A DNA stretch of 64,000 nucleotides. Source: Candidatus Nitrotoga arctica. Its GTDB lineage: Bacteria > Pseudomonadota > Gammaproteobacteria > Burkholderiales > Gallionellaceae. Below are positions 52,988 through 64,000 of this stretch, one piece after another (within the stretch, counting starts at the first letter, position 1; each line of letters begins with the position of its first letter). Below the pieces are notes generated by a model. That model was not told the origin of the DNA. It did no database searches and saw only the letters and a list, made by a program, of their open reading frames with translations. The position numbers and the translations under genes were made by a program. Location: NCBI RefSeq assembly GCF_918378365.1, contig NZ_OU912926.1, forward strand, positions 3,237,052 to 3,301,051. Reading direction: 5' to 3'.

Positions 52988-53458
52988 ATGAACATTAATG
53001 CGACCCTTATCGGCCAGACGATCATGTTTGCATTGTTTGTTTGGTTTTGCATGAAGTTTGTGTGGCCACCCATCATGGCAGCGCTGGATGCACGCAATAA
53101 GCGGATTGCAGATGGTTTGGCTGCGGCGGAACGGGGTAAAAATGACTTGGCGTTGGCTGCCAAACGCTCCGCTGAAATTCTCCGCGAAGCAAAGGAAAAA
53201 GTGTCTGAAATCATTGCGCTAGGCGATAAGCGGGCAAGTGAAATTGTCGAGGAAGCCAAAGCACAAGCCAAGATAGACGGCGAACGTATTGTTACGGCAG
53301 CTAAAGCTGAGATTGAGCAGGAAGTATTCCGCGCCAAGGAGCAATTGCGGACGCAGGTGTCCGCAATTGCATTGGCTGGCGCAGGCAAAATTCTGGGCCG
53401 CGAAATAGATGCCGCAGCACATAACGATTTGCTTGATAAGCTAGTAGCGGAAATTTAA
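52988..53458 (+). CDS. atpF: ATP synthase subunit b
   Basis: 156-residue stator subunit: one N-terminal helix (about 6-25) and then a long, charged coiled coil (from [20 protein letters not shown]). The length is that of the single-copy b subunit of proteobacteria. AAGGAAAGG precedes the start. Confidence 0.95.
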   Translation: MNINATLIGQTIMFALFVWFCMKFVWPPIMAALDARNKRIADGLAAAERGKNDLALAAKRSAEILREAKEKVSEIIALGDKRASEIVEEAKAQAKIDGERIVTAAKAEIEQEVFRAKEQLRTQVSAIALAGAGKILGREIDAAAHNDLLDKLVAEI

Positions 53459-53463
53459 TTATT

Positions 53464-53997
53464 ATGGCTGAAGCTATTACTGTCGCGCGCCCCTATGCCC
53501 AAGCTGCATTCGATGAAGCGCGCGAGCTTGACGACTTGAAGGGTTGGTCAGATATACTGCAATCAGTAGCTCAAGCAGTGATTAATCCTGAAATTCGTGC
53601 AATTATTACCAGCCCACGCGCAGTCAAAAGCCAACTAGCAGAGCTGATGCTAGCACTTTGCGGTGACAAGGTAAGCGAAACTCAACGTAACTTTATCAAG
53701 TTGCTTACAGAAGGTCAGCGCCTCTCTCTGTTGCCAGAAATCGTAATGCTGTTCGAGATAATGCGAGCTGAAGCAGAAAAAAATGTGGACGTTGTTGTGA
53801 CTTCCGCTTTCGATTTGAGCGAAGCGCAAAAGCAAAAAATTACTGCTGCGCTAAAAAAACGCATGGGACGTGAAATCAAGCTTAGCTGTGAAACTGACCG
53901 CAAATTATTAGGCGGAGTAATTATCCGTGCCGGTGACAAAGTGATAGATGGTTCTGCGCGCACGCACCTTTCAGAGTTAGCCAACGCCTTGGCTTAA
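53464..53997 (+). CDS. atpH: ATP synthase subunit delta
   Basis: 177-residue F1 subunit linking the alpha3beta3 head to the b stator. [15 protein letters not shown] at the N terminus and [20 protein letters not shown] at the C terminus are the family signatures. Five bases after atpF. Confidence 0.95.
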   Translation: MAEAITVARPYAQAAFDEARELDDLKGWSDILQSVAQAVINPEIRAIITSPRAVKSQLAELMLALCGDKVSETQRNFIKLLTEGQRLSLLPEIVMLFEIMRAEAEKNVDVVVTSAFDLSEAQKQKITAALKKRMGREIKLSCETDRKLLGGVIIRAGDKVIDGSARTHLSELANALA

Positions 53998-54028
53998 TGG
54001 CAGATTTATTGAAATTAAGGAACAGCAG

Positions 54029-55570
54029 ATGAAGCTCAACCCTTCTGAAATTAGTAATTTGATTCGTAGCCGCATCGAGAATTTCGACGCGCTATCCCAA
54101 GCACGCACGGAAGGTACGGTGGTCAGCGTAACGGATGGTATCGTACGTATTCACGGCCTGTCAGACGTAATGCAGGGCGAAATGCTCGAATTTCCCGGCA
54201 ATACTTTCGGTCTGGCGCTCAATCTAGAGCGCGACTCTGTTGGCTCAGTGGTGCTGGGCGACTATGAGCATATTACCGAGGGCGACACTGTCAAGTGCAC
54301 TGGCCGGATTCTGGAAGTACCCGTGGGCCCTGAACTGATCGGGCGCGTAGTGAATGCCCTCGGACAGCCTATTGACGGTAAAGGTCCGGTCAACGCCAAA
54401 ATGACCGATAAGATAGAGAAGGTTGCGCCCGGTGTAATTGACCGCAAATCCGTGTCACAACCCGTGCAGACCGGCCTAAAGGCCATTGATTCTATGGTTC
54501 CGGTTGGCCGTGGCCAGCGCGAACTGATCATTGGTGATCGGCAGACCGGAAAGACTGCCGTAGCGATAGATGCCATCATCAACCAGAAGGGTCAGAACAT
54601 GACCTGCATCTACGTTGCGATCGGTCAAAAGGCTTCTACTGTCGCCAACGTAGTGCGCAAGCTGGAAGAGCATGGCGCGATGGAATACACCATTGTGGTT
54701 GTGGCAACCGCCTCTGATTCTGCGGCAATGCAATTTCTGGCGCCATACGCCGGTTGCACTATGGGCGAGTACTATCGCGATCGCGGCCAGGATGCACTGA
54801 TTGTCTATGACGACTTAACCAAACAAGCATGGGCTTATCGCCAAATATCATTACTGTTACGCCGACCACCGGGTCGTGAAGCCTATCCTGGAGACGTGTT
54901 CTACTTGCATTCCCGTTTACTTGAGCGTGGTGCACGAGTGAATGAAGAGTATGTTGAAAAATTTACCAATGGCGAAGTCAAAGGAAAAACAGGTTCGCTG
55001 ACTGCGCTGCCGGTGATTGAAACTGCTGCTGGCGACGTATCCGCTTTTGTCCCAACCAACGTAATTTCCATTACCGACGGTCAGATTTTCCTGGAAACGG
55101 ATTTATTCAATGCGGGTATCCGTCCTGCGATCAACGCCGGCATTTCAGTGTCACGCGTGGGCGGCGCAGCGCAGACTAAGGTAATCAAAAAGCTGGGTGG
55201 CGGCGTACGTTTGGCATTGGCTCAGTACCGTGAATTAGCCGCCTTCGCCCAATTCGCTTCTGATTTGGATGAAGCCACTCGCAAACAGCTGGAACGCGGC
55301 CGTCTGGTAATGGAGTTGATGAAGCAACCGCAATATGCACCGTTATCCGTAGCAGAAATGGCAATAACACTGTTCGCGATAAACAAGGGTTCCTTCGATG
55401 ATGTTCCTATAAACAAAGTTCTGGCATTCGAAATCGGGCTGCATGCGTTCGTGAAATCCCAATACAAGACCTTGGAGGAGGCAATCGAATCCAGTAAAGA
55501 TTTGTCTGCTGACAACGAAAAAATCTTGATTGTTGCAATTGATAAATTCAAGTCCACTGCAGTTTACTAA
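54029..55570 (+). CDS. atpA: ATP synthase subunit alpha
   Basis: 513-residue non-catalytic nucleotide-binding subunit. Walker A is [33 protein letters not shown] carries the family signature. Length and order are standard. Confidence 0.98.
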   Translation: MKLNPSEISNLIRSRIENFDALSQARTEGTVVSVTDGIVRIHGLSDVMQGEMLEFPGNTFGLALNLERDSVGSVVLGDYEHITEGDTVKCTGRILEVPVGPELIGRVVNALGQPIDGKGPVNAKMTDKIEKVAPGVIDRKSVSQPVQTGLKAIDSMVPVGRGQRELIIGDRQTGKTAVAIDAIINQKGQNMTCIYVAIGQKASTVANVVRKLEEHGAMEYTIVVVATASDSAAMQFLAPYAGCTMGEYYRDRGQDALIVYDDLTKQAWAYRQISLLLRRPPGREAYPGDVFYLHSRLLERGARVNEEYVEKFTNGEVKGKTGSLTALPVIETAAGDVSAFVPTNVISITDGQIFLETDLFNAGIRPAINAGISVSRVGGAAQTKVIKKLGGGVRLALAQYRELAAFAQFASDLDEATRKQLERGRLVMELMKQPQYAPLSVAEMAITLFAINKGSFDDVPINKVLAFEIGLHAFVKSQYKTLEEAIESSKDLSADNEKILIVAIDKFKSTAVY

Positions 55571-55585
55571 GCTGGAGTCAAGATA

Positions 55586-56455
55586 ATGGCTGGCAGCAAA
55601 GAAATACGGACTAAAATAAAGAGCGTTGAAAATACGCGCAAGATCACGCGAGCGATGGAGATGGTGGCGGCCTCCAAGATGCGTAAGGCGCAAGAGCGTA
55701 TGCGTGCCGCTCGCCCTTATGCAGAAAAAATACGTCAGGTTGCAGCGCATTTGTCGCGTGCTAATCCGGAATATAAGCATCCATTTCTGATAAAACGCGA
55801 TGTCATCAAGAATGTCGCTGTGATTATTATCACCTCGGACAAAGGATTGTGCGGTGGTCTTAATACCAACATCCTGCGTCTGGTGGTGGCGCGGATGAAG
55901 GAATTGGAAGGCGAGAGCAAAGGCGTCAGCATATGCGCTATTGGCAATAAAGGATTTAGCTTTATGTCCCGTATCGGTGCAAAAGTTAAATCGCATATGA
56001 TCGGACTGGGAGACATTCCGCACATCGAAAAATTGATTGGAGCGGTCAAGGTAATGCTGGATGCTTACAATGCCGGCGAGATTGATGCAATTTATATTAG
56101 TTATAACGGTTTCATTAACACCATGAAGCAAGAGCCCAGAATGGAGCAATTACTGCCGCTCTCGAGTGAAAATCTGGAACCTGCGAATAGCCATACCTGG
56201 GATTACATTTATGAACCTGATGCCAAGGTTGTAGTGGATGAATTACTAGTGCGCTATATTGAATCATTAGTTTATAACGCAGTGACCGAAAATCAGGCGT
56301 CCGAACAAAGTGCACGCATGGTGGCGATGAAGGCTGCATCCGATAATGCAAAGGAAGTAATAGGCGAACTTAAGCTGATTTACAATAAAGCGCGTCAAGC
56401 AGCGATTACCAAGGAAATTTCGGAAATTGTTGGTGGCGCAGCAGCAGTAAGTTAA
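55586..56455 (+). CDS. atpG: ATP synthase subunit gamma
   Basis: 289-residue central rotor shaft, starting [20 protein letters not shown], with [15 protein letters not shown] and the C-terminal [19 protein letters not shown]. It lies 15 bp after atpA. Confidence 0.97.
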   Translation: MAGSKEIRTKIKSVENTRKITRAMEMVAASKMRKAQERMRAARPYAEKIRQVAAHLSRANPEYKHPFLIKRDVIKNVAVIIITSDKGLCGGLNTNILRLVVARMKELEGESKGVSICAIGNKGFSFMSRIGAKVKSHMIGLGDIPHIEKLIGAVKVMLDAYNAGEIDAIYISYNGFINTMKQEPRMEQLLPLSSENLEPANSHTWDYIYEPDAKVVVDELLVRYIESLVYNAVTENQASEQSARMVAMKAASDNAKEVIGELKLIYNKARQAAITKEISEIVGGAAAVS

Positions 56456-58085
<1,630 letters not shown>

Positions 58086-58132
58086 GATTTAACACTGTAA
58101 TTGGGCCAAGTGTTGTAGTAATAAGGAAAATT

Positions 58133-58561
58133 ATGGCAATGACAGTTCATGTTGATGTAGTGAGCGCGGAAGAGTCCATTTTCTCTGGCCTTGTAGAAAT
58201 GGTTGTCGTACCAGGTGAAATGGGCGAACTAGGAATTTACCCACGTCATGCACCCCTACTAACGCGCATTAAACCAGGTTCGGTACGCCTCAAACTACCG
58301 GATCAAAGCGAATTTATGCTGATTTACGTTTCTGGCGGAATGCTGGAAGTGCAGCCCAGCGTGGTTACAATTTTAGCTGATACCGCCATTCGCGGTGCAG
58401 ACTTGGATGAAGCTCGCTCGCTCGAAGCTAAGCATGCAGCGGAAGAAGCAATGAAGAACCGTGCTTCTGATATTGACTACGCTAAAGCACAAGCTGAGCT
58501 ATCTGAAGCGCTTGCCCAATTGCAAGCAATTCAGAAAATGCGCAAACAACAACCACACTAA
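58133..58561 (+). CDS. atpC: ATP synthase subunit epsilon
   Basis: 142-residue F1 subunit coupling the rotor to the c-ring and inhibiting ATP hydrolysis. The N-terminal beta-sandwich has [20 protein letters not shown] and [19 protein letters not shown]; a C-terminal helical hairpin follows from about residue 90. Last gene of the operon. Confidence 0.96.
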   Translation: MAMTVHVDVVSAEESIFSGLVEMVVVPGEMGELGIYPRHAPLLTRIKPGSVRLKLPDQSEFMLIYVSGGMLEVQPSVVTILADTAIRGADLDEARSLEAKHAAEEAMKNRASDIDYAKAQAELSEALAQLQAIQKMRKQQPH

Positions 58562-58590
58562 GTCTATTAGGTTAACGTAATGCGCAAATG

Positions 58591-58618
58591 AAAGCGGCTT
58601 AGGCCGCTTTTTTTGTTT
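58591..58618 (+). terminator. Terminator of the atp operon
   Basis: Stem AAAGCGGC/GCCGCTTT (58591-58598 with 58603-58610), loop TTAG, then TTTTGTTT. It lies 30 bp after atpC and before glmU. Confidence 0.92.
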
Positions 58619-58650
58619 ATACTTCTTTATCAAATTTTATCGCATACAAC

Positions 58651-60024
58651 ATGACTACGCTCAATATCGTCATTCTTGCTGCTGGCAGGGGACAGCGCAT
58701 GCACTCGGATAAACCAAAGGTGCTACATTCCTTAGCTGGTCGTCCACTATTGCAACATGTACTTGATACCGCTGTCCAATTTGCTACCGGTATAACCTGT
58801 GTAGTGTATGGTCATGGAGGCGAAGCGGTACCACAGGCGATGACGAAGTATGAGGCTGATTTTGTTTTGCAAGAGCCGCAACTCGGGACTGGCCATGCGG
58901 TACAGCAAGCACTTTCACACTTGAAGGATGATACATTAACGCTGGTACTGTATGGCGACGTGCCGCTTACTCAGCCTGGGACACTGGAAAAAATGTTGGG
59001 TGCGCAGCAAGCACTCACCCTGCTCACCATTCACCTTGACAACCCCGCCGGTTACGGACGTATCGTGCGTGATAGCGCAGGCAATGTGAGCTGCATAGTG
59101 GAGGAGAAGGATGCCACTACAGAGCAGCGCGCCATCCACGAAGTGAATACAGGCATTCTTGCCGTTTCCACTCATCTACTGCGTAACTGGTTATCAAAAT
59201 TGCGCAATAACAATGTACAAGGTGAGTACTATCTGACCGACATAATCGCCATGGCCGTAGCGCAGGGCGTTGCTGTGCACACGGTACAACCTGCCCATGA
59301 GTGGGAAGTGGTGGGTGTCAACAGCAAAGCACAGCTGGCAGAACTGGAACGTACCTGGCAATATGAACAGGCACATCAACTATTAGTACACGGTGTTACC
59401 TTGGCTGACCCTGCGCGCCTTGAGGTGCGCGGTAAACTGGTATGCGGACGTGATGTTGAAATTGATGTTGGCTGCATCTTCGAAGGCGATGTCTATCTAG
59501 GAAATGGCGTGCGAGTAGGCGCTTACAGCGTTATAAAAGGTACTCGCATTGGCGCCAACACCTACATCGAACCCTATAGCCATATTGATCAAGTGAATAT
59601 CGGCGACAACTGCCGTATTGGTCCTTATGCCCGCTTACGACCCGGCAGCAAACTACATAACGACGTGCACATTGGAAACTTTGTCGAAGTGAAAAACAGT
59701 GAAATTGCCACCAGTAGCAAGGCTAACCACTTAAGCTATATTGGCGACAGCAGCGTCGGTAGCCGCGTTAACATAGGCGCAGGCACTATCACCTGCAATT
59801 ATGATGGCGCAAACAAACATCGTACGATCATCGAGGATGATGTTTTTATCGGCTCAAATACACAGCTGGTAGCACCCGTAAAAATCGGACGTGGTGCCAC
59901 CATAGGCGCAGGTTCCACTATTACGAGCGATGCGCCGGAAGGTGAATTGACTCTATCGCGTGCCAAACAAATTACTCTACCGGGCTGGCGGAGGCCAAGT
60001 AAGAAAAATAATATACCTCAATAG
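58651..60024 (+). CDS. glmU: Bifunctional GlmU: glucosamine-1-phosphate acetyltransferase / UDP-GlcNAc pyrophosphorylase
   Basis: 457-residue enzyme with two parts. The N-terminal uridyltransferase (to about 230) has [19 protein letters not shown] and [10 protein letters not shown]. The C-terminal left-handed beta-helix acetyltransferase has hexapeptide repeats and [29 protein letters not shown]. It makes UDP-GlcNAc for peptidoglycan and LPS. It follows the atp terminator, as in many proteobacteria. Confidence 0.97.
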   Translation: MTTLNIVILAAGRGQRMHSDKPKVLHSLAGRPLLQHVLDTAVQFATGITCVVYGHGGEAVPQAMTKYEADFVLQEPQLGTGHAVQQALSHLKDDTLTLVLYGDVPLTQPGTLEKMLGAQQALTLLTIHLDNPAGYGRIVRDSAGNVSCIVEEKDATTEQRAIHEVNTGILAVSTHLLRNWLSKLRNNNVQGEYYLTDIIAMAVAQGVAVHTVQPAHEWEVVGVNSKAQLAELERTWQYEQAHQLLVHGVTLADPARLEVRGKLVCGRDVEIDVGCIFEGDVYLGNGVRVGAYSVIKGTRIGANTYIEPYSHIDQVNIGDNCRIGPYARLRPGSKLHNDVHIGNFVEVKNSEIATSSKANHLSYIGDSSVGSRVNIGAGTITCNYDGANKHRTIIEDDVFIGSNTQLVAPVKIGRGATIGAGSTITSDAPEGELTLSRAKQITLPGWRRPSKKNNIPQ

Positions 60025-60051
60025 GTTTTGCCATACTTACAAGGTTAATTT

Positions 60052-61401
60052 TTATTTTCCGATGCAAAACCGGCTGAATATTTCACCGAGCAGATCATCC
60101 GCACTAAACTCGCCTGTAATAGAATTTAGTTCTTCGTGAGCAAGTCGCAGCTCTTCCGCGCAAAGTTCTGGACGTTTGATTTCCCCTGCGGCCCGCTGCA
60201 AATGGTCACGTGCGTTCAATAATGCATGGACATGGCGTTCGCGCGCCATAAATATGCCTGCCTCTTGATGCCAACCAAGTAGTGACAGCAACTTATTACG
60301 CAACAACTCAAGCCCCTCGCCTGTTTTAGCCGACAAATAAATGTGACATTCGTCATTTTGCTCTTTTACATGGGCATGCTGAGCAAGCAAATCAACTTTA
60401 TTAAAGACATATAATCGCGGAATTTCACACGGCAACTCGTCTAAAATTTTCTGATCATCCTCAGTCATACCGTGGCTGGCATCCAACAGGATCAGGATGG
60501 CATCCGCTTTTTTTAGCGCTCCATATGTACGCTCTATCCCCATCTGTTCCACGGCATCCTCTGCCTCGCGTAATCCCGCCGTATCTATAATATGCAACGG
60601 CACACCACCAATCTGAATAGATCGGCTAATAAGGTCACGCGTGGTACCTGGAAATTCACTCACTAAAGCGACATCCTCTCCGCTCAATCGATTGAGTAGA
60701 CTCGACTTGCCAACATTAGGCTGACCGACCAGCACAATATGCGCACCTTCTCGCAACAGGCTTCCCTGTTGTGCCAAACTCAAAATCTTTTCTAATTCCG
60801 CATGCAATACAACTAACCGTGTATCACGTTGCGTGACATTTAGAGTATCAATCTCTTCTTCCGGAAAATCCAACATGGCTTCGATCAACATGCGTAACGC
60901 AACTAACCCGTCCACTAAGTGATGAATCGCCTGGGAAAACTCGCCTTGTAACGAACGCATGGCACTGCGCGCAGCTTGGCTGGTGGTCGCAGCTATCAGA
61001 TCAGCTACACTTTCTGCTTGTGCCAAATCAAGTTTTTCATTTAGAAATGCACGCTGCGTAAACTCGCCCGGCTGGGCGAGGCGAGCTCCAATTTCAAGAC
61101 AGCGCTGTAACACCAATTGCAGTATGGCTGTGCCGCCGTGCCCTTGCAATTCTAAAATGTCTTCGCCGGTATAAGAGTGTGGGGCAGGAAAGAACAGAGC
61201 GATACCCTGATCCATAACCTGCCCTTGCGCATCCATAAATGACGCATACGTTGCGCGCCGCGGCACTGGTATTTTCCCTAATAGAGTTTGTGCCAATAAG
61301 GAAAGGTCATGCCCGGACAACCTGACTACGCCGATACCGCCTTGTCCATGAGGGGTCGCAATTGCGGCAATAACATCAGGCTTTAGCAACGCCTTTGACA
61401 T
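60052..61401 (-). CDS. mnmE: tRNA modification GTPase MnmE
   Basis: 449-residue partner of MnmG in U34 modification. An N-terminal formyl-THF-binding domain (PDVIAAIATPHGQGGIGVVR) is followed by helices and a GTPase insert with G1 GQPNVGKSSLLNRL, G3 DTAGLREAED and G4 NKVDLL. It ends in the conserved FCIGK. The ATG at 61401 has TGGAGG upstream and overlaps the yidC end by 26 bp. Confidence 0.96.
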   Translation of the reverse strand: MSKALLKPDVIAAIATPHGQGGIGVVRLSGHDLSLLAQTLLGKIPVPRRATYASFMDAQGQVMDQGIALFFPAPHSYTGEDILELQGHGGTAILQLVLQRCLEIGARLAQPGEFTQRAFLNEKLDLAQAESVADLIAATTSQAARSAMRSLQGEFSQAIHHLVDGLVALRMLIEAMLDFPEEEIDTLNVTQRDTRLVVLHAELEKILSLAQQGSLLREGAHIVLVGQPNVGKSSLLNRLSGEDVALVSEFPGTTRDLISRSIQIGGVPLHIIDTAGLREAEDAVEQMGIERTYGALKKADAILILLDASHGMTEDDQKILDELPCEIPRLYVFNKVDLLAQHAHVKEQNDECHIYLSAKTGEGLELLRNKLLSLLGWHQEAGIFMARERHVHALLNARDHLQRAAGEIKRPELCAEELRLAHEELNSITGEFSADDLLGEIFSRFCIGK

Positions 61402-63028
61402 TAGCCTCCAGTCCACGCGTGATGTACCACTGTTGAACGATGGAAAGTATATTGTTTACAATGGAGTAGAGTACCAACCCGGCCGGAAAGAAGAAAAATA
61501 CCACGCTAAATACAATGGGCAACATTTTCATAAGCTTCGCTTGCAACGGGTCCGGTGGAACAGGGTTTAACTTACTTTGGATTATCATGGAGGCGCCCAT
61601 GATTAACGGTAAAACATAATAGGGGTCAGGCACCGACAAATCGGTAATCCAGCCAAAAAACGGGGCATAACGTAATTCAACACTTGCAAGAATAGCCCAA
61701 TATAGTGCGATAAATACTGGTATCTGAACCAACATCGGCAAACAACCCCCAAGCGGATTAATTTTTTCCGTCTTATACAATTCCATCATAGCTTTATGCA
61801 GACGCTCACGGTCATCACCATATTGCTGCTTAATTTTCTCCAACTTGGGGGCCACTACACGCATTTTTCCCATAGAGCGATAACTGGCCGCAGACAAGGG
61901 GAAAAATAATAATTTAATAAAAACAGTCAACAAGATAATGGCTATACCCCAGTTGGACACCCAGCCGTACAGGTAAGAAAGTAGCCAGAACAATGGGGTG
62001 GAAATGATTGTCAGCCAGCCATAATCTACTGTTAACCCCAATCCAGGTGCAATTTCATCCAGCGAGGTTTGAGCTGGTCCGGCATAAAGTGGCACACTAA
62101 TCTTCGCACTCTGACCTGGTGCAATGGCTGCTACTGGTAAGATTACCCCTACCGAATAAAGCTCATTTTCCAAGTGCCTAGTATAAAACTCTCGCTGTAT
62201 CTTATCCTTAGGTAACCACGCCGCTACAAAATAATGTTGCAACATACCTACCCAACCATTGTCAGCACTTTGAGAATGCTTGGCTTTGCCATTCTCAATA
62301 TCGGGAAAACCCACTTTCTGAAATTTTTCCTTCTCTGTATAAATTGCAGTGCCAGTGTAAGTGGGCAAAAACATCGATGCACCTTCAGGTGTAGATTTGT
62401 CGCGCACCAACTGAAAATAAGTAGACGGGGAAAGCGGGCTGGTTCCAATGTTTTCGATTTCGTAGCCCACATCTATCAGGTAGCTACCTCGATGGAACAC
62501 ATAAAATTTAGTTACTTTTGCACCCACAACGTTGGTTGCAAGTAATCGCACTTCGATTGTATCTTTACCTTCGGTTAATAGATATTCGCTAGCCTGAGCC
62601 GTGAATGTCGTATTGTGCGTGGGTAATCCCGTGCCAAGTAAACCCGTCTGGGCAATATAGGTGTGTGCTCCTTGTTCTTGCAGCAAAACGAATGGTTTGT
62701 TCTTGTTTTTGCTATCCCGCTGCTGCAAAAATTCCAAGCGACGCAAATCCCCACCCACAGTATTAATCTGTGCCGTTAAATAATCTGTTTTTACAGTAAT
62801 TTTTTGCCCAGCTTGAATCTTTTGTGGGGTAGCAACTGCAATTGCCTCAGGGCTAGCCGTACCTGTTATATCGGGTACATTACCTTTTGGCACGGCAACT
62901 TTCGGAACGGCGGCAGGCGCTGTTCGTACTATGGGTTGCTGAGTGCGTTGCCAACTATCCCACAACAACATGATTGATATTGAGAAAGCCAAAAAAAAGA
63001 ACAACCTAAACAGCTTGTGAAAATCCAT
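61376..63028 (-). CDS. yidC: Membrane protein insertase YidC
   Basis: 550-residue inner-membrane insertase. The first helix (about 6-22) is followed by a large periplasmic domain (to about 335), then five helices with LFFPLSAASYRSMGKMR and NPLGGCLPMLVQIPVFIALY. It inserts membrane proteins alone or with Sec. In the order rpmH-rnpA-yidD-yidC-mnmE. Confidence 0.97.
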   Translation of the reverse strand: MDFHKLFRLFFFLAFSISIMLLWDSWQRTQQPIVRTAPAAVPKVAVPKGNVPDITGTASPEAIAVATPQKIQAGQKITVKTDYLTAQINTVGGDLRRLEFLQQRDSKNKNKPFVLLQEQGAHTYIAQTGLLGTGLPTHNTTFTAQASEYLLTEGKDTIEVRLLATNVVGAKVTKFYVFHRGSYLIDVGYEIENIGTSPLSPSTYFQLVRDKSTPEGASMFLPTYTGTAIYTEKEKFQKVGFPDIENGKAKHSQSADNGWVGMLQHYFVAAWLPKDKIQREFYTRHLENELYSVGVILPVAAIAPGQSAKISVPLYAGPAQTSLDEIAPGLGLTVDYGWLTIISTPLFWLLSYLYGWVSNWGIAIILLTVFIKLLFFPLSAASYRSMGKMRVVAPKLEKIKQQYGDDRERLHKAMMELYKTEKINPLGGCLPMLVQIPVFIALYWAILASVELRYAPFFGWITDLSVPDPYYVLPLIMGASMIIQSKLNPVPPDPLQAKLMKMLPIVFSVVFFFFPAGLVLYSIVNNILSIVQQWYITRGLEANVKGVAKA

Positions 63029-63048
63029 ATGGTTTCGCCTATGTAAAT

Positions 63049-63261
63049 CTATGGGGCGGGATCATAACCACCTGGATTCCAGGGGTTGCAACGAATCACC
63101 CGCTTAATGCTCAACCAAGTACCACACCAAGCACCATGTTTAGAGATAACCTCACGAGCATATTGAGAACAACTTGGAGTAAAACGACAGGTCGGAGGCA
63201 TAAACGGACTCAATAAATATTGATATAAACCTATCAACCTGATTAAGAGTTGTCGCATCAC
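63049..63261 (-). CDS. yidD: Membrane protein insertion efficiency factor YidD
   Basis: 70-residue small protein with three conserved cysteines: [36 protein letters not shown] and [12 protein letters not shown]. It aids YidC-dependent insertion. Its start overlaps the rnpA stop by 4 bp. Confidence 0.95.
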   Translation of the reverse strand: MMRQLLIRLIGLYQYLLSPFMPPTCRFTPSCSQYAREVISKHGAWCGTWLSIKRVIRCNPWNPGGYDPAP

Positions 63262-63617
63262 ATGCGGACAGATTGAAATAGCTGTAACAACGCCAACCGT
63301 CCTTCAGCCGAAGTTTCAGAATTAAATTGCCGCTTAGCCCGTACCACTACATCAACCGAGTGTGCGACTGAGAAATTAAGCCGAAATATATTTCGAATCA
63401 TGCGCTTTGCGAAATTTCTAGATACTGCCTTTGGCATGCTTCTTTTGCTGGCTATTACCCCAAGACGGGAATAGCCATTCTCATTTTTTCGTATATAAAC
63501 TGTAAACCATTTATTAGTCAAACAATCGGCACGAAGCACCAACTCAAACTCTTTTGGTTGCTTTATCCGGCGGCAAGAAGGTAAAGTTTGTTTAGCATTA
63601 AACTGCAAGGCGCACAC
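63258..63617 (-). CDS. rnpA: Ribonuclease P protein component
   Basis: 119-residue basic protein that binds RNase P RNA. The RNR region reads [15 protein letters not shown], and [18 protein letters not shown] precedes it. It has diverged from the usual SRNRAKR (Asn-Phe-Ala-Lys here). No ATG is available near the start; a GTG at 63617 overlapping the end of rpmH by 20 bp is assumed, a TTG at 63608 is possible. Confidence 0.9.
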   Translation of the reverse strand: MCALQFNAKQTLPSCRRIKQPKEFELVLRADCLTNKWFTVYIRKNENGYSRLGVIASKRSMPKAVSRNFAKRMIRNIFRLNFSVAHSVDVVVRAKRQFNSETSAEGRLALLQLFQSVRM

Positions 63618-63732
63618 GGCCTTTAGCTCTTCGAGCTGCTATAATTGCCCTTCCTCCCTTGGTTCTCATGCGAACCAGAAATCCATGAGTCCGTTTCCTT
63701 TTAGTGACGGACGGTTGATATGTACGTTTCAT
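63598..63732 (-). CDS. rpmH: 50S ribosomal protein L34
   Basis: 44-residue ribosomal protein, [20 protein letters not shown] at its start and AAGRRAK-like [13 protein letters not shown] at its end. It matches L34 throughout. First gene of the leftward rpmH-rnpA-yidD-yidC-mnmE run, beside the presumed origin. Confidence 0.95.
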   Translation of the reverse strand: MKRTYQPSVTKRKRTHGFLVRMRTKGGRAIIAARRAKGRVRLAV

Positions 63733-64000
63733 TGTTGATACCCCTAATTAATAATTAATACTTGAAAACCCGCTATTACATTATTTACGGGGGTTTATGT
63801 CAAGCTTATTTTATTTATAGTGTAGTGAACATGATAAATTATCTATATTTTCAACATATTATTTATTCAAATTCAAATAGTCCACAAAAGTGGGCGCTAA
63901 CTAATTTCAGAATTTCTCTCAATAGCTTATCTACAGTAAATAACTTTTTGCCTTCCATGTAGTAGAATGTTCAAAGATTTTTTTGCATTATCATCTGAAA
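63733..64000. other. AT-rich origin-proximal region, probable dnaA/oriC side
   Basis: A very AT-rich stretch upstream of rpmH. It contains TTATCTACA at 63927-63935 and TTATCTATA at 63839-63847, one and two mismatches from the DnaA box. In betaproteobacteria dnaA commonly lies divergent to rpmH here, with oriC nearby. No dnaA start is identified inside the window. Confidence 0.45.

Noticed and set aside
63762..63962. 66-residue plus-strand frame in the AT-rich right edge
   Set aside because: Low-complexity AT-rich translation with no homology; the region is better explained as origin-proximal non-coding DNA.

Overview
The window reads as a near-origin chromosomal segment of a betaproteobacterium. 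The best guess is the order Nitrosomonadales (Gallionella/Sideroxydans/Nitrotoga-like), but this is inferred only from gene content, beta-type gene orders and moderate GC. Support comes from the block mnmG-rsmG-parA-parB-atpIBEFHAGDC-glmU, the block mnmE-yidC-yidD-rnpA-rpmH ending beside an AT-rich dnaA/oriC-like edge, a perfect parS 16-mer, the ptsN-hprK-rapZ cluster, and an lpt/kds/his/murA/mla run.

Layout. 1-5.8 kb: the start of a membrane glycosyltransferase, rpmE, and a glycine-cleavage operon (gcvT-gcvH-gcvP) behind a tandem glycine riboswitch with an intrinsic terminator; gcvP looks foreign. 5.8-9.5 kb: tpx, a MOSC protein, an Nramp-related transporter and a tiny hicA-hicB pair. 9.6-16.2 kb: dapF-DUF484-xerC-rlmI, a TauE-type permease, an EVE protein, 6S RNA beside zapA and a ZapB-like gene, and ubiX. 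16.5-17.6 kb: a defective IS630-family element. 17.8-33.4 kb: one long minus-strand run with rapZ, hprK, ptsN, hpf and rpoN (nitrogen/PTS regulation), lptBAC and kdsCD (LPS assembly and Kdo synthesis), hisDG, murA, an ABC-2 exporter and mlaFEDCB (outer-membrane lipid asymmetry).

33.4-38.8 kb is a worn accessory island in otherwise core DNA. It holds a frameshifted P-loop ATPase with a predicted C-terminal regulatory domain, a 165-bp element with perfect 13-bp terminal inverted repeats, a stretch resembling the 3' end of a group II intron, an Old Yellow Enzyme homologue with an unusual N-terminal tail and a substituted substrate-binding residue, a small membrane-protein gene with an in-frame stop, and an intact IS30-family element.

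38.9-46.9 kb: metK, two LpxL/HtrB-like acyltransferases translationally coupled to ubiD, a quinone-oxidoreductase-like enzyme, aroC and a GAF/class III cyclase. 47-63.7 kb: parS, tRNA modification and partition genes, the complete F-type ATP synthase operon, glmU, mnmE, the membrane insertase block and rpmH. The right edge is AT-rich with DnaA-box-like sequences; dnaA itself is not seen.

No CRISPR array, rRNA or tRNA gene was seen. I found no complete undescribed system. The best leads are the 33-39 kb island, the variant Old Yellow Enzyme, the foreign-looking gcvP and the short HicAB pair.
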